From assembly GCF_000332645.1 (NCBI RefSeq), contig NZ_AMXN01000004.1, positions 124,001-188,000 of the forward strand: DNA of 64,000 nucleotides, written 5' to 3'. Position numbers and translations under genes: made by a program. The DNA comes from Bacillus inaquosorum KCTC 13429. GTDB lineage: Bacteria > Bacillota > Bacilli > Bacillales > Bacillaceae. The notes under the pieces were generated by a model that worked only from the letters and a program-made list of their open reading frames with translations, was not told where the DNA came from and made no database searches. Positions 60,957-64,000 of the stretch are shown in pieces (position 1 is the stretch's first letter; each line of letters starts with the position of its first letter).

Positions 60957-61399
60957 TTTTTTGCTTCTTCTTCTAGATCTTCAAGATCATCCTCAAAACC
61001 ATTGATTTCAATTGCTTTATTCAGCCAGTTCGCATACTCTCCCCCTACAGATAGTACACGTTTCGCAACTTCTACCGGATCCGCTGTTTTGTATGCTTCC
61101 CTTAAATCTTTTGAACGAAAATCAGGATATATAGTGGATTCGATAGCAATTCTCGCATAAAAGCGCTGGGAGTCTAAATCTTTAACACGGCCGCGGCCTT
61201 TCACATTTTTAAATGTGGTATTTTCTTTCTCCAATTCATCAATTCGTTCGGTTGTAATCGGTTTTAAAATAAACGGAATGACATTCCCTTTTTTATCAAC
61301 AAAACGCTTTGAGATCGGCACTTTGATTTCCTCAGCTTCAATTGTTTTTCCCGGCATAAAAAAGGAAAGATCATATACGTTTTCGTTCTTCTCGCTCAT
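60953..61399 (-). CDS. xkdN: XkdN, tail assembly chaperone
   Basis: A 148-residue acidic protein located between tail tube and tape measure, the slot of tail assembly chaperones in contractile-tailed phages. It contains PFILKPITTERIDELEKENT and ends in an acidic tail ([12 protein letters not shown]). The final codons GCA AAA AAC TAG contain a -1 slippery heptamer leading to a longer product. The SD-like GGGAG lies before the ATG. Confidence 0.88.
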   Translation of the reverse strand: MSEKNENVYDLSFFMPGKTIEAEEIKVPISKRFVDKKGNVIPFILKPITTERIDELEKENTTFKNVKGRGRVKDLDSQRFYARIAIESTIYPDFRSKDLREAYKTADPVEVAKRVLSVGGEYANWLNKAIEINGFEDDLEDLEEEAKN

Positions 61400-61438
61400 G
61401 TAAAAAACTCCCTTGTCTTTTGATTGATTTCATCGTGT

Positions 61439-61468
61439 AAAAAACAGACCTTTCTCAGAAAGGTCTGC
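61439..61468 (-). terminator. Strong terminator after xkdM within the structural operon
   Basis: CAGACCTTTCT/AGAAAGGTCTG stem with a one-base loop centre and T6 on the minus strand, between the tail tube gene and xkdN. Confidence 0.82.
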
Positions 61469-61489
61469 GTATGGCTTGTTCAGCTTTGA

Positions 61490-61933
61490 TTAAAACGTGT
61501 CAGAAAGCTTTTCAGGCACGTCGAAGTCTTCGAATGTAAATGGAACTTCTTCCTCTAACGCTTCTGAATCGACATCAAGGCTTGCGATTTTGGCAGAGTC
61601 AAAGTTGACGTCGTACAGCGTGACTCGCTCTGTGCCCCGGCCGGAGGATTGATCATCCAAAACAGCTTGGAGTGTGAAGTATGGGTCGCTGCCTTTTTTG
61701 ACATAGTCCATCATCAGGATCACGAATTTTGATGTGACTTTATAAAACGTTGCTGTTCCAGTTCCGTTTGCCCCTGTTGTTTTATGGCCTGTCATGCGGC
61801 GGCCCATAATGTTTACTTCAGACTTGTTTTTCTCGACGTTTGCTTCAAATGTTTTGATGTGCGCCATTTCTTCGCCATCAAGAAATAAGCGGCCTTCTTT
61901 ACCTGAAATTGTGTTTTGAGCTTTTAATGCCAT
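61490..61933 (-). CDS. xkdM: XkdM, tail tube protein
   Basis: A 147-residue protein of the DUF2001/XkdM family, the inner tube of PBSX-like contractile tails. Conserved features include NTISGKEGRLFLDGEEMAHI, the NIMGRRMTGHKTTG loop and the acidic C-terminus EEEVPFTFEDFDVPEKL. One base separates it from the sheath gene. High expression is expected, as for tube proteins. Confidence 0.93.
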   Translation of the reverse strand: MALKAQNTISGKEGRLFLDGEEMAHIKTFEANVEKNKSEVNIMGRRMTGHKTTGANGTGTATFYKVTSKFVILMMDYVKKGSDPYFTLQAVLDDQSSGRGTERVTLYDVNFDSAKIASLDVDSEALEEEVPFTFEDFDVPEKLSDTF

Positions 61934-61934
61934 A

Positions 61935-63335
61935 TTAGTTTACCTCCACATTAAAGTAGAATTTTTCTGCTGCGTCGACAGGCTGTACAGCCAGGTCAAT
62001 CAAGAAGCCGTCACGGTCTTCATTCATTGAAATGGTGATATCTTCATCAGAATCAAAGCCAGTGATGCCGCCAGCATCCTGAAGAGTTGTCATGTATTGC
62101 GTGATCATCGTTTTCACATACTGAAGTCCGTCTTCAGACGCCGGAATATCGCTTCCGCTGCCTTTTCTTGATTTAATTAAGGCTTTCAGCTCGCGTGTTA
62201 AATCATTATTTACGGCGTCCAGGACACGGACGATTTTGTTTTTCGCAAATTTTTTGTTTTTCTCGGCTGTAAACGTGACGAGTGAGTTAATGTCTTTTTC
62301 TACGCTGACGGATTTATCGCGGGCGTCGAATGTGAATAAAAATTCGCCTTTGCCCAGACGTTCAACAATCGTATCGTGGTCAAGGCGGTGTAACACATCA
62401 ACGGCGCCTTCGTACTCAACGAACGTCAGTGATTGGTTAAAGGTTGCTCCTGCGCTCGCTCCAGCTACCCAAGCCGTTGCTTTGTCCGGCGTAACTTCCG
62501 TGCCATCTTCGAGAAGCACACCTTCTGTTACGTTGATGATGCCTTCATAGTCACCCGCATAATTCGCTGTGACCCCTTGCACTTTTTGTCCTTGGCCGTC
62601 GCGCAGACGCTTAATGAAAGCAGCAAATGTCGCCTTCAGCTGATCACCTTCCGCAACAGGCAGCGCAATCACATCAAAATTCTCCGTTTCAGCTGCGGCT
62701 AAGAAATCTGTATAGTCGGAGTTGACAGGGGCTTTATCCGTACCGCCGGATAAACGGATTCCTGCAGATGCATTCAGAGATTCAGCTGCAGTCTCCCCTT
62801 CTGATCCAGTGAGCGGAATCGTCGAAGAAAGATCGCCTGTTCCGGTAAAGGTGACATAGCCGTTAGCTGTTAATTCTTCAGCTTTTTTGACGGTCTGTTT
62901 ATCAACCTCTGACTCATCCATATACGTTGTCACATCGAAAGAAGCAGCATCCAGCACATTGGGGTTAATGCGGATGATAATGTCATTTCCTTTTGATCCG
63001 CCATATACAGCAGTCGCTTTGACACCTTCAGCAATATCAGCAGACGCTCGGACACCTTCGGTTAGACGGTACATTAATACCGTTTTCGCATTTTTCTTTG
63101 CTTCACGCAAAAGCAATAATGATGGATCATCAATGCTGAGGCCCACTTTTTTATTTAAATCTTCTACGCTGGAAATGGAGACAAACGTTTTCGCTTCCCC
63201 CCAGCTTGATGCAACCGGGAGTGCGACTGTTCCCCGTTCTCCGAGTGACACCCGCTCCTGCGCTGTCGTTTTAAAGTTAAAATAAATGCCTGCACGTTCT
63301 TTTTCTTTTCCTGTTGTAAATGTTCCGCCATTCAT
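61935..63335 (-). CDS. xkdK: XkdK, tail sheath protein
   Basis: A 466-residue protein of the phage tail sheath family, which contracts to drive the tube. The N-terminal GKEKERAGIYFNFKTTAQERVSLGERGTVALP motif (residues about 9-40, quoted in part) is typical, as is the C-terminal domain with GITGFDSDEDITI and DLAVQPVDAAEKFYFNVEV. Its presence shows the particle is a contractile (myo-type) tail. Confidence 0.94.
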   Translation of the reverse strand: MNGGTFTTGKEKERAGIYFNFKTTAQERVSLGERGTVALPVASSWGEAKTFVSISSVEDLNKKVGLSIDDPSLLLLREAKKNAKTVLMYRLTEGVRASADIAEGVKATAVYGGSKGNDIIIRINPNVLDAASFDVTTYMDESEVDKQTVKKAEELTANGYVTFTGTGDLSSTIPLTGSEGETAAESLNASAGIRLSGGTDKAPVNSDYTDFLAAAETENFDVIALPVAEGDQLKATFAAFIKRLRDGQGQKVQGVTANYAGDYEGIINVTEGVLLEDGTEVTPDKATAWVAGASAGATFNQSLTFVEYEGAVDVLHRLDHDTIVERLGKGEFLFTFDARDKSVSVEKDINSLVTFTAEKNKKFAKNKIVRVLDAVNNDLTRELKALIKSRKGSGSDIPASEDGLQYVKTMITQYMTTLQDAGGITGFDSDEDITISMNEDRDGFLIDLAVQPVDAAEKFYFNVEVN

Positions 63336-63550
63336 GATGACATGACCTCCTTGGTTAGAAATGTTTGAATCAATTGATTGGCTTCTGATTTCGTCATACG
63401 TGTTTGATCCACGCCAAATAAAGCCCCCTGAAGGATATCCGGCTTAACGCCGAACAGCTCCTTCGCGTGCTTAATCAAATCCGCTGTATCAAAAAGAGTT
63501 TCCCGGCTCTTTGTATGTACAGCCTTCTTCTGTTGTTTGTCCTTTGCCAC
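63332..63550 (-). CDS. XkzA-like small phage protein
   Basis: A 72-residue protein, basic at the N-terminus (MAKDKQQKKAVHTKSRETLF), with a helical core (ADLIKHAKELFGVKPDILQGAL) and no membrane segment. Overlaps the sheath start by four bases and follows xkdJ by three. Its function is unknown; a small conserved gene occupies this slot in PBSX-like phages (named xkzA in 168, from memory). Confidence 0.8.
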   Translation of the reverse strand: MAKDKQQKKAVHTKSRETLFDTADLIKHAKELFGVKPDILQGALFGVDQTRMTKSEANQLIQTFLTKEVMSS

Positions 63551-63553
63551 CGC

Positions 63554-64000
63554 TTATTTCACCCCGCTGTTCATGTCGATATCCTGTAAGACAGGATGTT
63601 CTGTTTTGTGATAATAATACCGGCTGCTCCACCTGATCACCATGACCGCCTCGCCCCTGTCTCCTACCCTTGTCTCAATTCGGGTGATGCGGACCATATC
63701 CCCCGTTTTCTCACCTGATTCACTCAGCAGCGGAACCATACTTCTCACTTCTCTGATGGTATCCGCTAGCCTGTCCGCTTCATCAAGCGCCTGAACGGAG
63801 TCAACATGAAACAGCTTCACATTGAGACTATAGGTTTTTTTAAATGTGGAGACCGTATCTGTTTCCTCGAAAACAGATGGCGATGGGACGTATAACGACG
63901 GCACCTGAAACTGATCAGGCAGCTCACGTTCATAAATGGGAACAGACCACCGGCTGTACAAAAATGCCATGATCGATCCTGTTTCGCTGTTCATCCTGTT
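63554..64000 (-). CDS. xkdJ: XkdJ, tail completion/terminator-like protein, probably 5'-truncated by the window
   Basis: At least 146 residues from ATG 63994; the frame stays open to the window edge, so the true start may lie outside. Contains RWSVPIYERELPDQFQVPSLYVP and a C-terminal RWSSRYYYHKTEHPVLQDI. In the PBSX order this is XkdJ, upstream of the sheath, a position used by tail terminator proteins. Confidence 0.78.
   Translation of the reverse strand, partial: NRMNSETGSIMAFLYSRWSVPIYERELPDQFQVPSLYVPSPSVFEETDTVSTFKKTYSLNVKLFHVDSVQALDEADRLADTIREVRSMVPLLSESGEKTGDMVRITRIETRVGDRGEAVMVIRWSSRYYYHKTEHPVLQDIDMNSGVK

Overview
The window is a chromosomal segment of a Bacillus subtilis-group genome. 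The evidence is the gene content and order (yko thiamine and two-component genes, isp, metE, guaD, ohr, proBA, purU, ykkCD, hmp, dpp-ykf, proG, htrA, steT, pit, spoIIS, PBSX late genes), together with strong Gram-positive ribosome binding sites, intrinsic terminators and leader RNAs. Relative to the usual numbering of strain 168 the segment is reversed. Proteins I know well, such as intracellular subtilisin and HtrA, look close to 168 but not identical. Gene content also seems to differ in places, so a sister species or subspecies (spizizenii, inaquosorum, mojavensis, halotolerans or similar) is likelier than 168 itself. These comparisons are from memory; no search was run.

Bases 1-8250: a PepSY/two-component operon on the minus strand (ykoG-H-I-J) diverges from a TPP-riboswitch-controlled thiamine-precursor uptake operon (ykoF-E-D-C) on the plus strand, followed by the stressosome protein RsbRB. 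Bases 8460-16100: intracellular protease, SAM-riboswitch-controlled metE, guanine deaminase flanked by a phosphatase and a glycosyltransferase that I do not recall at this place in 168, and the organic peroxide genes ohrB, ohrR and ohrA. Bases 16200-24300: proline synthesis (proBA) under a T-box, purU, the guanidine exporter pair ykkCD under a guanidine-I riboswitch, and flavohaemoglobin. Bases 24550-39214: small metabolic enzymes, then the long dipeptide and muropeptide uptake/recycling operon dppABCDE-ykfABCD, proG and the quality-control protease HtrA.

Bases 39215-48940: a decayed small gene, a glycosyltransferase pair (ykcC-ykcB), the quinone-stress dioxygenase mhqA with a clear MhqR palindrome, the steT exchanger, the ykaA-pit phosphate module and the SpoIIS toxin-antitoxin system with a third small basic ORF.

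Bases 48976-64000 (minus strand) hold the late part of a PBSX-type defective myophage or phage-tail bacteriocin, read from tail terminator and sheath through tube, tail chaperone, tape measure, baseplate and tail fibre to holin and amidase. The most interesting signals lie here: an A_AAA_AAC slippery site at the end of the tail chaperone gene that opens a 60-residue extension in the -1 frame; a tape measure whose only well-placed start codon is ATC (or ATT); Trp-rich tandem repeats and a six-cysteine run in that protein; strong terminators inside the structural operon; and a tail-fibre end that looks replaced and lacks xepA. I saw no CRISPR array, insertion sequence, rRNA or tRNA.
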